A DNA stretch of 64,000 bases, taken from positions 1 through 64,000 of the forward strand of contig NZ_LNQB01000071.1 in the NCBI RefSeq assembly GCF_001651875.1. The letters are read 5' to 3'. This stretch comes from Sinorhizobium saheli (lineage in GTDB: Bacteria > Pseudomonadota > Alphaproteobacteria > Rhizobiales > Rhizobiaceae). The notes beneath the pieces were generated by a model that saw only the letters and a list, made by a program, of their open reading frames with translations, was not told the DNA's origin and searched no databases. Positions 27,083-37,752 of the stretch are shown here, piece by piece. Both the position numbers and the translations under genes were made by a program. Within the stretch, counting starts at the first letter, position 1. Each line of letters starts with the position of its first letter.

Positions 27083-28591
27083 TCAGCGCGGCATCCACCA
27101 GCTGGTGCGCCGGCCGATATGCATGTTGAGCGTCTTGGTCTCGGTGTAATCCTCGACCGCGTGCCGCCCGAGTTCGCGGCCGAGCCCCGACTGCCGATAG
27201 CCGCCGAAGGGCAACTCAGAAGCACCGTCCATGAAGGTGTTCATCCAGATCGTCCCGGCGCGCACGCGCCGCCCGATCGTGAGACAGGTGTCGAAATCGC
27301 GGCTCCAGACGCCGGCCGAAAGCCCGTAGTCGATCGAGTTGGCGATGCGGACCGCCTCCTCCGTCGTCTCGAAGGTCAGCACCGAGAGGACCGGCCCGAA
27401 CACCTCCTCGCGAGCCACCGCCATCTCCGGCCGGACGGCCGAGAGAATGGTCGGCGCCATGAACTGGCCGATGCCGAGATCGAGCGGCCTTCCGCCATGG
27501 GCCACCGTCGCACCGTCACCGGCAGCGGCGGAAACATAGCCGGCGATCTTTTCCAGATGCTGCGGCGTGATGATCGCGCCGACCTGCGTCTCGGGATCGA
27601 GCGGATCGCCGACCTTGACCTTGGCGGAGAGGCTGGCGATGCGCGCCGTCACCTCCTCGGCGATATCGCGATGGAGGATCAGCCGGGAGCCGGCATTGCA
27701 GCATTCGCCGGCATTGAAATAGGCACCGAAGACCGCCGCATCGACGAACGCGTCGAGATCCGCGTCGGGAAAGACGATCTGCGGGTTCTTGCCGCCGAGT
27801 TCGAGCGAGACCTTCTTCAGGGTTTGCGCCGCGTTCGCCATCGTCAGCCGGCCGATACCGGTCGAGCCGGTGAAGGAGACCATGTCGACGTCCGGATGAG
27901 TGGTGAGTGGCGCGCCCGCCTCCGGTCCCGTGCCGACGATGATGTTGACGGCGCCGGCCGGCACGCCCGCCGCCTCGAGGATTCCGCCGAGGACGAGCGT
28001 CGAGGCGGAGGTCAGCTCCGACGGCTTCACCACCGTGGTGCAGCCGGCGGCGAGCGCGAAGGGCAATTTCTGGCTGACGATCAGGAAGGGGAAGTTCCAC
28101 GGCGTGATGATCGAGACGACGCCGATCGGCTCGCGCAGCACGACCCCGAGCGTGCCTTCGCCGAGCGTGTTGTAGCTCTCGCCGGAGAGCTCGCGGGCAA
28201 GGGCCGCGGCATAGCGCCAGAGATCGGCCGCACCCGCCAGTTCGCCCTTCGCCTGGCTGATCGGCTTGCCCGACTCGATCGCGTCGAGAAAGGCGAGCTC
28301 GTCGGCCCGCGCGGCGATCATGTCGGCCGCGCGTAAGAGAATCAGCGAGCGTTCCGATGCGGTCATGCGCGGCCAGGGGCCGTCGTCGAAGGCACGCCGC
28401 GCCGCGGCGATGGCGCGCTCCGCATCCGCCTTCGTCGCCGCCTGGTAGCGGCTGACGACGACGCCGTGGCCGGGCGCCACGCGTTCGATCGTCCCACCTT
28501 CGGCGCCATCGACCCACTTGCCGTCGATCAGCATCCGGAACTCGCGGACCTTGTCGTCGCCGAGCGGCTTCGGCCTCACCAGTACGGTCAT
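27083..28591 (-). CDS. NAD(P)-dependent aldehyde dehydrogenase
   Basis: 502 residues. ALDH-superfamily features are present: ITPWNFPFLIVSQKL, GFTG-type loop SFTGSTGIGR, general-base Glu in VSLELGGKNPQ, and nucleophile Cys in NAGECCNAGSRL. The ATG at 28591 is used because it overlaps the TAA of the enoyl-CoA hydratase gene (TAATG) and has GGGAGA at a proper distance; an ATG six bases earlier is too close to that site. It ends the tightly coupled five-gene lacI-to-aldehyde dehydrogenase segment. It probably oxidises an aldehyde intermediate made by the locus; the substrate is unknown. Confidence 0.87.
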   Translation of the reverse strand: MTVLVRPKPLGDDKVREFRMLIDGKWVDGAEGGTIERVAPGHGVVVSRYQAATKADAERAIAAARRAFDDGPWPRMTASERSLILLRAADMIAARADELAFLDAIESGKPISQAKGELAGAADLWRYAAALARELSGESYNTLGEGTLGVVLREPIGVVSIITPWNFPFLIVSQKLPFALAAGCTTVVKPSELTSASTLVLGGILEAAGVPAGAVNIIVGTGPEAGAPLTTHPDVDMVSFTGSTGIGRLTMANAAQTLKKVSLELGGKNPQIVFPDADLDAFVDAAVFGAYFNAGECCNAGSRLILHRDIAEEVTARIASLSAKVKVGDPLDPETQVGAIITPQHLEKIAGYVSAAAGDGATVAHGGRPLDLGIGQFMAPTILSAVRPEMAVAREEVFGPVLSVLTFETTEEAVRIANSIDYGLSAGVWSRDFDTCLTIGRRVRAGTIWMNTFMDGASELPFGGYRQSGLGRELGRHAVEDYTETKTLNMHIGRRTSWWMPR

Positions 28592-29370
28592 TACCATTCT
28601 CCCTTGAAGCGCGCTTCGCGCCTTTCGCTGAAGGCGGCGACGCCCTCCTTGAGGTCGCCGGTCTTGGCGACAAGGATCGAGCCCAGCGCCTCGACGGCCG
28701 CGCCTTTGTCCTCGCCGTTCGCCGAAGCGATCATCAGCTTCGATATTTCGAGCGCTGCCGGACCACGGGCCGCGACACGCGCGGCATAGTTCCGCGCCGC
28801 CGCCATGACCGCCCCCGTCTCGGCGACGGCATCGACGAGACCTTCGGCCTTCGCCTCGTCGGCCGAGAACATCTCGCCGCCCAGCACCATGCGGCGGACG
28901 ATCTGCGCGCCGAAGCGCGAAACGAGGCGTTGCGTGCCGGACCAGCCGGGCACCATGCCGAGACTGGTTTCCGGCAGGCCGATCTTCACCTGGCGTTCGG
29001 CAATGCGGATGTCCGCGGCCGCCGCAAGCTCCAGGCCGCCGCCGAGCGCGTGGCCGTTCAAGGCCGCGATCACCGGCATGCGCAAGGTCGCCAGGCGCTC
29101 GAAGACGCGGTGGCCGAAGCGCACCCAGTCGTGCCCGAATTCGGCCGCGTCCATGCCGCCCCAGGCCTTGATGTCGCCGCCGGCGGAAAAGGCCTTGCCC
29201 TCGCCGGTGAGGATCACGACCCGCACGACGCGGTTCGACTCGATCGTATCGCAGGCGGAGGCGAGCGCCCTCAGCATGTCAATGTCGAAGGCATTGAGTT
29301 TTTCCGGCCGCGCGATGGTCATCGTCGCGACGGCACCCTCGAACTCAACGCGGATGCGTTCGTCAGCCAT
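28591..29370 (-). CDS. enoyl-CoA hydratase/isomerase family protein
   Basis: 259 residues, a crotonase-fold protein. The oxyanion-hole segments are KAFSAGGDIKAW and ALNGHALGGGLELA. Both acidic positions used by hydratases are retained (Glu in GGGLELA and in GLPETSLGMVPG). Its ATG overlaps the end of the CoA-transferase gene by eight bases. Together with the CoA-transferase it implies that the pathway passes through an acyl-CoA, which is unusual next to a sugar reductase. The precise reaction (hydration, isomerisation or hydrolysis) is not predictable. Confidence 0.87.
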   Translation of the reverse strand: MADERIRVEFEGAVATMTIARPEKLNAFDIDMLRALASACDTIESNRVVRVVILTGEGKAFSAGGDIKAWGGMDAAEFGHDWVRFGHRVFERLATLRMPVIAALNGHALGGGLELAAAADIRIAERQVKIGLPETSLGMVPGWSGTQRLVSRFGAQIVRRMVLGGEMFSADEAKAEGLVDAVAETGAVMAAARNYAARVAARGPAALEISKLMIASANGEDKGAAVEALGSILVAKTGDLKEGVAAFSERREARFKGEW

Positions 29371-30982
29371 TTGCGCCTCCCGCGATCTCGCGCTCGGGTT
29401 TGGCCGGCAGCGTCAGGCCGATCGGCGCTTCATGGAACAGGCCCGCGTCCATGACCTTCAGACTGTCGGAGACGATCAGCGGGAATTCCGACTGGTCGAG
29501 GATATGCGTCTGGAGATCGACGCCGGGCGCGATTTCGGTGAGCACGATGCCCTCGGACGTCAGCTTCATCACGGCGCGCTCGGTGACATAGGTGATGTCC
29601 TGCCCCTGCTCGATCGCCCGGCGGCCGGAAAAGGTGACGTGCTCGACCGCGCTGACGAGCTTCTTCAGCTTGCCTTCCTTCTCGATGACGAGCCGGCCGT
29701 CGGCGACGGCGAGTTTCGCGCCGGCATTGTACATGCCGGAGAAGACGATTTTCCTCGCCCGCGCGGTGATGTCGACGAAGCCGCCGGCACCGGCCGTCAC
29801 ATGCGGGCGGAAGCTGAGCTTCGAGACGTTGACGGAACCGGTGCGGTCGATCTCCAGGAAGGAGAGCAGCGAGGCATCGAAGCCGGCGCCCTGGAAATAG
29901 GTGAACTGGTAGGGCGACGGCATGAAGGCGTCGGCATTCGACGCGCAGCCGAAGGCGAAGTCGAGGAGCGGCACGCCGCCGACCGCGCCCTGCTCGATCA
30001 CCCAGGTGACGGCGCCGTGCAGCCCCTCTTCCAAGAGGATGCGCGGTACATTGGCGGAAATGCCGAAGCCGAGATTGACGGCGCTGCCCGCTTCGAGCTC
30101 CTGGGCGACGCGGCGCGCGATCACCTTCTGGATGTTGAATTCCGGGACGCGGAAACTGTCGAGCGGCCGGAAGATCTCGCCGGAAATAGCTGGATCGTAG
30201 AGCGTCTGGGTCGTCTGCTTCTGGTCCGGATCGACGACGACATAGTCGACGAGCACGCCCGGCACGCGCACGTCGTGCGGCTTGAACGAGCCTTCCTTGG
30301 CGATGCGTTTCACCTGGGCGATGACGATGCCGCCATTGTTGCGGGCGGCAAGCGCCTGGTCGAGCCCGCCGAGATAGGCGCCCTCGTGCTCGTAGGTGAG
30401 ATTGCCGCGCTCGTCGGCCGTCGTGGCGCGGATGATCGCCACTTGCGGCGCGATCGCCTTGAAATAGAGCCAGTCCTCGCCCTCGAAGGTAATCTTCTTC
30501 ACCACCGGTTCCGCGGCGGCGGCCGCGTTCATGGCGCAGCCTTCGCGCGACGGATCGACGAAGGTGTCGAGCCCGACCTTGGTCATCACCCCCGGCCGTT
30601 TCGCCGCCGCCTCGCGGTGCATGTCGAAGAGAATGCCGGACGGGATGTTGTAGGCGGCCACCTCGTTGGCGCCGACCATCTGCCAGATCAGCGGCGGCTC
30701 GGCGCTCGACGGGCCGGACGGGTAGGAGCCGCCGATGATCTTCTTCAACAGGCCCTTCCTGGCGATGTGGTCGACGCCCTTGATGCCGCTCATGTCGCCG
30801 GCGGCGATCGGGTGCAGCGTCGTCAGGTCCCGCGGGTGGCCGGTCGCCTCGAAGCGCTCGCCGATCGCCTTCAGCATCAGGTCCGGGCAGCCGAGGCCGC
30901 TGGAGGAGGAGACCGAAACGACGGCTCCGTCCGGGATCAAGGCGGCCGCTTCGGCCGGGGAGATATGCTTGCTGTCGGACAT
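29363..30982 (-). CDS. acyl-CoA:acetate/3-ketoacid CoA-transferase (YdiF/PCT-like)
   Basis: 539 residues, a fused alpha-beta family I CoA-transferase. The N-terminal half has IPDGAVVSVSSSSGLG and GGSYPSGPSS; the C-terminal half carries the catalytic Glu in TWVIEQGAVGGVPL, preceded by VNLGFGISANVPRIL. The ATG at 30982 has GAGG upstream and follows the anhydrofructose reductase stop by five bases; a TTG at 30991 is less likely. Such enzymes exchange CoA between acetyl-CoA and a short carboxylate or hydroxyacid. It likely activates an organic acid formed by the aldehyde dehydrogenase. Confidence 0.86.
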   Translation of the reverse strand: MSDSKHISPAEAAALIPDGAVVSVSSSSGLGCPDLMLKAIGERFEATGHPRDLTTLHPIAAGDMSGIKGVDHIARKGLLKKIIGGSYPSGPSSAEPPLIWQMVGANEVAAYNIPSGILFDMHREAAAKRPGVMTKVGLDTFVDPSREGCAMNAAAAAEPVVKKITFEGEDWLYFKAIAPQVAIIRATTADERGNLTYEHEGAYLGGLDQALAARNNGGIVIAQVKRIAKEGSFKPHDVRVPGVLVDYVVVDPDQKQTTQTLYDPAISGEIFRPLDSFRVPEFNIQKVIARRVAQELEAGSAVNLGFGISANVPRILLEEGLHGAVTWVIEQGAVGGVPLLDFAFGCASNADAFMPSPYQFTYFQGAGFDASLLSFLEIDRTGSVNVSKLSFRPHVTAGAGGFVDITARARKIVFSGMYNAGAKLAVADGRLVIEKEGKLKKLVSAVEHVTFSGRRAIEQGQDITYVTERAVMKLTSEGIVLTEIAPGVDLQTHILDQSEFPLIVSDSLKVMDAGLFHEAPIGLTLPAKPEREIAGGANG

Positions 30983-30987
30983 GCGCC

Positions 30988-33029
<2,042 letters not shown>

Positions 33030-33073
33030 AAATGTTCTCCCACCGGTCAATTTCAGCTTATGCACCCTTTTAG

Positions 33074-33087
33074 TTGGAACGTTCCAA
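33074..33087. promoter_or_regulatory. LacI-type operator, perfect palindrome
   Basis: TTGGAACGTTCCAA is a perfect 14-bp palindrome with a central CG, the hallmark of LacI-family operators. It lies 45 bases upstream of the lacI-family start codon. Confidence 0.7.
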
Positions 33088-33290
33088 TTTCGTCAAGAGG
33101 CCGCCGTTCACTTTTTTCATGCGTCGCAGTCGGGCAGAATCGCCTTGAAACGACGGATGACTGCAAAAAACATCAGGCGTTTTCAGGTATCTAAGCGTTA
33201 GAAGGAATGGCTTCGGAGCTTCAGGGGCCATCAGGCGACACGGGCAATTTTCTCGAGGGCGCGGGAGCAAAGCAATTTCTGTCTTGAAAT

Positions 33291-33304
33291 TTGGAACGAT
33301 CTAA
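33291..33304. promoter_or_regulatory. LacI-type operator, second copy
   Basis: TTGGAACGATCTAA matches the palindrome at 33074 in 12 of 14 positions and keeps the central CG. It lies about 36 bases before the DUF993 start. The two copies are 217 bases apart centre to centre, which would allow looping. Confidence 0.6.
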
Positions 33305-33339
33305 ATTATTCGGTGCCGCAAACAGAGGAGGATACGCCG

Positions 33340-34512
33340 ATGACCAGTCTGATGCTGCCGCGCCGGGATGGCTCGCTCGAAGAATACCGGCTGCAGGGAA
33401 CGCCGATCGCCCGGCCAGGCACGGTTCCGACGTTCAACCGCATCGCCTATGCCGCCGCCCACGTCGTTTCCGATCCGCTGCGCGACGCCGACCCCTGGGG
33501 CAATCCGGCGATCGACTGGGAGGCGACGATGGCCTTTCGCCACCATCTCTGGGGCCTCGGCTTCAAGATCGCCGAGGCGATGGATACCGCCCAGCGCGGC
33601 ATGGGGCTCGCCTGGCCGGCCGCCCAGGAGCTGATCCGCCGCTCGCTTGCCGAGGCAAGGAGCGTTGCCGGCGCCGATCTTGCCTGCGGCGCCGGCACCG
33701 ACCATCTGGCTCCCGCCGACGCCCGGTCGATCGAGGACGTGATTGCCGCCTATGAAGAGCAGATCGGTTTCGTCGAGGGCGAGGGCGGCCGGGCGATCAT
33801 GATGGCGAGCCGCGCGCTTGCGCGGGTGGCGCGTTCCGCCGACGACTACCGGCGCGTCTATGGCCGCATTCTCGAACAGGCGAAGGACAAGGTCGTGCTC
33901 CACTGGCTCGGCGACATGTTCGACCCGCAACTCAAGGGCTATTGGGGCTCGGAGAATTTCGAGGAGGCGCTCGAAACCGTGCTCGCGATCATTGCCGAGA
34001 ACAGTGCCAAGGTCGAGGGCATCAAGATCTCGCTGCTCGACAATGCCAAGGAGGTGGCGCTTCGCAACGGCCTGCCGGAGGGCGCGCTCTGCTTCACCGG
34101 CGACGACTTCAACTATGCCGAACTGATCGAGGGCGACGGCACGAGGTACAGCCACGCGCTGCTCGGCATCTTCGACGCGGTCGCGCCGTCCGCCTCGAAG
34201 GCACTGGCCGCACTGGCGGGCGGCGATCTTGCAACCTTCCGCGGCGTGATCGAGCCGACCGTGCCCCTGTCGCGCAAGATCTTCGAGGCGCCGACGCAAT
34301 ATTACAAGGCCGGCGTCGTCTTCCTCGCCTGGCTGAACGGCCACCAGCGCCATTTCACCCTGCCGGCCGGCCTGCAATCAGCCCGCGGGCTCCTGCATTA
34401 CGCCGACATCTTTCGTCTGGCCGATCGGGCCGATGTGCTCGACAAGCCGGAGCTGGCAACGGCACGGATGCGGAACCTGCTTGGCGTACTGGGCGTGGAG
34501 CAGGGGGTATAG
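33340..34512 (+). CDS. DUF993 protein, dihydrodipicolinate-synthase-like TIM barrel
   Basis: 390 residues of the DUF993 family, distantly related to class I aldolases of the DapA group; function not established as far as I know. Visible conserved stretches are FNRIAYAAAHVV near the N-terminus, LACGAGTDHL, VLHWLGDMFDPQLKGYWG, and EGIKISLLDNAKE, where the Lys in VEGIKIS could be the Schiff-base lysine of a DapA-like aldolase. The ATG at 33340 has AGGAGG 8 bases upstream; a GTG at 33313 does not. Divergent from the LacI-family gene with a shared operator region, so it is most likely a member of the same regulon and could perform a retro-aldol cleavage of an oxidised sugar. That is inference. Confidence 0.78.
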   Translation: MTSLMLPRRDGSLEEYRLQGTPIARPGTVPTFNRIAYAAAHVVSDPLRDADPWGNPAIDWEATMAFRHHLWGLGFKIAEAMDTAQRGMGLAWPAAQELIRRSLAEARSVAGADLACGAGTDHLAPADARSIEDVIAAYEEQIGFVEGEGGRAIMMASRALARVARSADDYRRVYGRILEQAKDKVVLHWLGDMFDPQLKGYWGSENFEEALETVLAIIAENSAKVEGIKISLLDNAKEVALRNGLPEGALCFTGDDFNYAELIEGDGTRYSHALLGIFDAVAPSASKALAALAGGDLATFRGVIEPTVPLSRKIFEAPTQYYKAGVVFLAWLNGHQRHFTLPAGLQSARGLLHYADIFRLADRADVLDKPELATARMRNLLGVLGVEQGV

Positions 34513-34600
34513 CGCGGGGGCGATCATATCGCCCCCCGCATGCCGGTCCTGCAAAGAGTTAGGTACCACACAGGCTTGCGGGGTGAGGGATCGGCGAAAA

Positions 34601-34705
34601 CTAGGGCGGTGTGCACTCACATGCGTTCGCGCCACCGCTCTATCTGTTTGTTTTCGCCGTATTTGTGCGACCTCAGGTGATTCCACCCGACTGCAAAATG
34701 TCTAG
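34601..34705. repeat. 105-bp CTAG-bounded intergenic element, copy 1
   Basis: The element begins with CTAGGGCGGTGTGCACTCAC and ends with CAAAATGTCTAG, so both ends carry CTAG. It holds two hairpins: arms near GGGCGGTG/CACCGCTC and a smaller one around GGTG-GAAT-CACC when read on the minus strand. A second copy in inverted orientation is at 51077-51183. The stop codon TAG of rpoH2 (34702-34704) lies inside its boundary. Confidence 0.75.
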
Positions 34706-35568
34706 TGCATCGCCGCCGTCAGCGCCGGCGCCTTGGCGTTCAGCGCCACGCGCAATTTTTCGAGCGCCCGCGTCTCGATCTGCCGCACCCGCTCCTTCGA
34801 TATGCCGAGGGCGAGGCCGAGTTCCTCCAGCGTCGCGCCCTCTTCGGTGAGACGTCGCGCGCGGATGATCTTCATCTCGCGTTCGCTGAGTTCCTCGAGC
34901 GCGATGTTGAGCCAGCGTCGCGCGCGCTCGCCGTCGATCATGTCGCTCACCTGCTCGTCCGGCAGGGGTGCATCGCTCGCCAGGAAATCGAGCCGGACCC
35001 CGCCCTCCGAATCGCTTCCGCCGACCGGAGCCTGCAGCGAGGCGTCGTTGCCGGAAAGGCGGGCATCCATCGTCTGCACGTCGGCGAGGCTGACGCCGAG
35101 GGCCGCAGCGATCTCCTCATGCATCGCCTGCGAGGTCAGTTGCCTGTCGCCCTGGGCGAGCCGCGCCCGCAGGCGGCGCAGGTTGAAGAACAGCGCCTTC
35201 TGCGCCGAACTGGTGCCGCCGCGCACGATCGACCAGTTGCGCAGCACATAGTCCTGCATCGAGGCGCGGATCCACCAGGTCGCATAGGTCGAGAAGCGCA
35301 CCTCGCGGCTCGGCTCGAAGCGTGCGGCGGCCTCCAGCAGGCCGATATGCCCCTCCTGCACCAGATCCCCCATCGGCAGGCCGAAGCTGCGGAACTTTGC
35401 CGCCATCGCGATCACCAGGCGCATGTGCGACATCGCGATCTTGTTGCGGGCCTCCTGGTCGTTGTCGTTGCGCCAGGCCTCGGCGAGCGCATGTTCCTCG
35501 TCCCGCTCGAGATAGGGTGCGTCCATGGCAATCTTGATCATGCGCCTGTCTGCAGTGAGGGTCTTCAT
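34702..35568 (-). CDS. rpoH2: RNA polymerase sigma factor RpoH2 (sigma-32 family)
   Basis: 288 residues of the sigma-70 family, RpoH branch. Region 2 is LPMGDLVQEGHIGLLEAA with STYATWWIRASMQDYVLRNWS; the RpoH-specific box is QKALFFNLRRLR; region 4 ends in LGISKERVRQIETRALEKLR. It matches my memory of S. meliloti RpoH2 rather than RpoH1 (MKTLTADRRMIKIAM start). It directs stress-response transcription. The ATG at 35568 has GGAG 7 bases upstream. A GGAAC-N16-CGTT element about 210 bases upstream indicates control by the extracytoplasmic sigma RpoE2. The stop codon lies in the repeat element at 34601-34705. Confidence 0.92.
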   Translation of the reverse strand: MKTLTADRRMIKIAMDAPYLERDEEHALAEAWRNDNDQEARNKIAMSHMRLVIAMAAKFRSFGLPMGDLVQEGHIGLLEAAARFEPSREVRFSTYATWWIRASMQDYVLRNWSIVRGGTSSAQKALFFNLRRLRARLAQGDRQLTSQAMHEEIAAALGVSLADVQTMDARLSGNDASLQAPVGGSDSEGGVRLDFLASDAPLPDEQVSDMIDGERARRWLNIALEELSEREMKIIRARRLTEEGATLEELGLALGISKERVRQIETRALEKLRVALNAKAPALTAAMH

Positions 35569-35780
35569 CGATCGCTCCGTGGCTGGCGCAAGGCGCCGTT
35601 GACGATTGAACTCGAAGGGCCGAGCGCATGTTGGGGGCGTCGGCGAGGGGATGGCGGGCGCCGCTTGACGAAACGGCAGGGCGCCCTAAATCGCAGCGTA
35701 CGAACCTGAGACGGTGAGGAAATTCACAGAACCAAGAACGCCCGGCAGCCCAGGCGCACGCCCACCTGCCGGGAGTGATA
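35569..35780 (-). other. rpoH2 untranslated leader
   Basis: About 205 bases between the inferred start site and the rpoH2 ATG. I see no ORF with a ribosome binding site, and no clear long hairpin over the ribosome binding site, so there is no direct sign of an RNA thermometer. A second promoter within it is possible but not evident. Confidence 0.4.
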
Positions 35781-35805
35781 AACGTGCGCCGGCTCGAAAA
35801 GTTCC
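35781..35805 (-). promoter_or_regulatory. RpoE2-type ECF sigma promoter of rpoH2
   Basis: On the minus strand GGAAC (35805-35801) and CGTT (35784-35781) are separated by 16 bases, matching the GGAAC-N16/17-CGTT consensus known for RpoE2 (general stress response) in Sinorhizobium. Transcription would start near 35773, giving a leader of about 205 bases before rpoH2. RpoE2 control of rpoH2 has been reported in related rhizobia. Confidence 0.7.
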
Positions 35806-35879
35806 CCGGACGATGACGATTTCGGATTGCAGCGTGCCTCATATGCACGGAACCGCTGCAGCGGCCCTTTGCGCACGCA

Positions 35880-35912
35880 CAAAAAAAGCCCGGCGCATGA
35901 GCCGGGCTTTGT
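35880..35912 (-). terminator. intrinsic terminator after carD
   Basis: Read on the minus strand the sequence is AAAGCCCGGC, a six-base loop, GCCGGGCTTT and then further T residues (T-run at 35887-35881). A 10-bp stem with a T tract is a textbook rho-independent terminator, about 25 bases past the carD stop. Confidence 0.85.
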
Positions 35913-35934
35913 TGATGGAGTCTCGGGAGGCCGG

Positions 35935-36504
35935 TTAGGCGGCTTCGTCCTGGGCATCCTCTTCTTCGATGGCCTTGCCGCGTTTCGGCCCCTTGTTGAG
36001 ATTGGCCTCGACGAGGCGGACGGCCTCGGTTTCGGACATCTTGTTCACGGCAGCGATTTCGCGCGCCATGCGGTCAAGAGCGGCTTCGTAGAGCTGGCGC
36101 TCGGAATAGGACTGTTCCGGCTGGTTCTCGGCGCGATAGAGGTCGCGCACCACTTCCGCGATGGAAATGAGATCGCCGGAGTTGATCTTGGCATCGTATT
36201 CCTGGGCGCGGCGCGACCACATGGTCCGCTTGACGCGCGCCTTGCCCTGCACAACCTTCAACGCACGGTCGACGAAATCGGTTTCGGACAGCTTGCGCAT
36301 GCCGATGCTCACGGCCTTCGCGACCGGCACCTTGAGACGCATCTTGTCCTTCTCGAAGTCGATGACAAAAAGCTCGAGCTTCATGCCTGCGACTTCCTGC
36401 TCCTCAATCGCGACAATCTGGCCAACGCCATGAGCCGGATATACGATCGATTCACCGGTCTTGAAGCCCTGGCGCGTTGAAGATTTTTTCTGCTGGATCG
36501 TCAT
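35935..36504 (-). CDS. carD: CarD/CdnL-family RNA polymerase-binding regulator
   Basis: 189 residues. The N-terminal CarD RNAP-interaction (Tudor-like) domain includes FKTGESIVYPAHGVGQIVAIE and a beta-rich stretch to about residue 85; the C-terminal helical domain carries KARVKRTMWSRRAQEYDAKI and RQLYEAALDRMAREIA. The protein stabilises open complexes at promoters, notably of rRNA and housekeeping genes. The ATG at 36504 gives the family N-terminus; the frame from 36615 adds 37 unsupported residues. It is monocistronic, between fdxA and its own strong terminator. An acidic tail (EEEDAQDEAA) ends the protein. Confidence 0.88.
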   Translation of the reverse strand: MTIQQKKSSTRQGFKTGESIVYPAHGVGQIVAIEEQEVAGMKLELFVIDFEKDKMRLKVPVAKAVSIGMRKLSETDFVDRALKVVQGKARVKRTMWSRRAQEYDAKINSGDLISIAEVVRDLYRAENQPEQSYSERQLYEAALDRMAREIAAVNKMSETEAVRLVEANLNKGPKRGKAIEEEDAQDEAA

Positions 36505-36910
36505 TCGTTTCAAACACTCCCTAGTGCGCACCCGGTTCTCATGAGCCGGGGCCGGGTCGGTCAGGCCCGGGATAGACGGGGATACCGCCGGGTGGGTCCA
36601 TCCTGGTCCGTCCAACGAAGCGCAAACAAGCTTATGCTGCGGTCACAGGCAACGGTACGTTGCATATCTGAAAGGTGCCGCGCGGTGGAGATCGTTTGCT
36701 TTCGTGCTGGTTTTCGGGCGCGCAAAAGCACCCTCTGTGGATCAGTATGATGAAACTATCATAAAAAAGTGCGGAAATCAATAATTTGCTGCACGGCAAC
36801 GATCAAGTCACCGCGCTCGCAGGCGCGAAGTGCCGGCGGGATTTCCCCAACTTTCCGGCCTTCGTATGTTCTCGCTCGTCAGCCGCGACGAACGAACCGT
36901 CAGCGCCGCC
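36505..36910. other. fdxA / carD intergenic region with an AT-rich palindrome
   Basis: 406 bases between two minus-strand genes. The stretch at 36740-36790 is much more AT-rich than the surroundings and contains the palindrome TATGAT-GAAACT-ATCATA (36746-36763), followed by an A-run. This is the likely promoter/regulatory region of carD. No intrinsic terminator for fdxA was found. Confidence 0.4.
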
Positions 36911-37249
36911 TCAGTCGCCCTGCCCGGGCTCGGCAGAGAAAAACTTCTCGTATTTTCCTTCGACGCCGTCCATCTCCTTGGCTTCCGGCAGGGGCTCGCG
37001 CTTTACCGTGATATTCGGCCACTTGGTGGCAAAATCCGCGTTCAATTTCAGCCACATATCAAGGCCAGGCTCGGTGTCCGGCTTGATCGCCCCGGCCGGA
37101 CATTCCGGCTCGCAGACGCCGCAGTCGATACATTCGTCGGGATGGATGACGAGGAAGTTCTCCCCCTCGTAGAAGCAATCCACCGGGCAGACTTCCACGC
37201 AGTCCGTATACTTGCAGCGAATGCAATTGTCGGTCACGACATACGTCAT
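36911..37249 (-). CDS. fdxA: 7Fe ferredoxin (3Fe-4S / 4Fe-4S)
   Basis: 112 residues. The two cluster motifs are [17 protein letters not shown] and [12 protein letters not shown], the layout of Azotobacter-FdI-like seven-iron ferredoxins, where one motif carries an extra spacing that favours a 3Fe-4S cluster. The C-terminal 50 residues lack Cys, as in the alphaproteobacterial FdxA group. It is a soluble electron carrier. The ATG at 37249 has GGAG upstream; the upstream frame to 37291 is not supported. Confidence 0.92.
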   Translation of the reverse strand: MTYVVTDNCIRCKYTDCVEVCPVDCFYEGENFLVIHPDECIDCGVCEPECPAGAIKPDTEPGLDMWLKLNADFATKWPNITVKREPLPEAKEMDGVEGKYEKFFSAEPGQGD

Positions 37250-37752
37250 GAGGTACTCCAGCCAATGCTCACATTTGGTGGCAGCCGGCAATCAAGGGTG
37301 AGGCTCGATCGTCCGTGCATGCTAGGAATGACCGGCGCGCATAGCTGCCGAAACAGACCCGGATGCCACCTGACTTGGCTAGTCACGTAAAGGCTTTGGC
37401 CGCCCTTTGCAAGGATAAACCATGCGCGATTTGTCGCGAAACGGACAGAGTTTTTCAAGCCCTGTCGCTGGTTGAGATCGAGGCGTTCAAATACCTTGCC
37501 GAGGGGAAAGGGGCGTGCATCGGCACCGGCGAATGAGCGCGGCATCCGCCCCTCAGCCGCCTGCCGGCACCTTCTCCCCGCAAGCGGGGCGAAGGGGCAA
37601 GCATAGCCCGCTCAAGCTCCCTATCCCCCGGATCGGCTCGGCGGCGCTCCGCCTCCTTCTCCCCGCGAGCCCCCGCGGGCGGCCCCTTGTGGCGAGAGGG
37701 TTGGGGGGTGGAATCGCCACATTCCTGCGACTCAATTCATTCTCTTGCCGCG
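37250..37752. other. intergenic region upstream of fdxA with RIME-like repeat
   Basis: About 500 bases between fdxA and the S4-domain gene. The right half (37549-37712) is a RIME-like repeat, with CCGCCTGCCGGCACCTTC and a TTCTCCCCGCAAGCGGGGCGAA palindrome. The left half should hold the fdxA promoter, but no confident hexamers were identified. No gene is supported here. Confidence 0.5.
37549..37712. repeat. RIME-like palindromic intergenic repeat
   Basis: The left part has CCCCTCAGCCGCCTGCCGGC followed by the palindrome TTCTCCCCGCAAGCGGGGCG. The right part is a degenerate inverted copy (CTTCTCCCCGCGAGCCCCCG). It lies past the 3' end of the S4/helicase operon. Confidence 0.7.
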
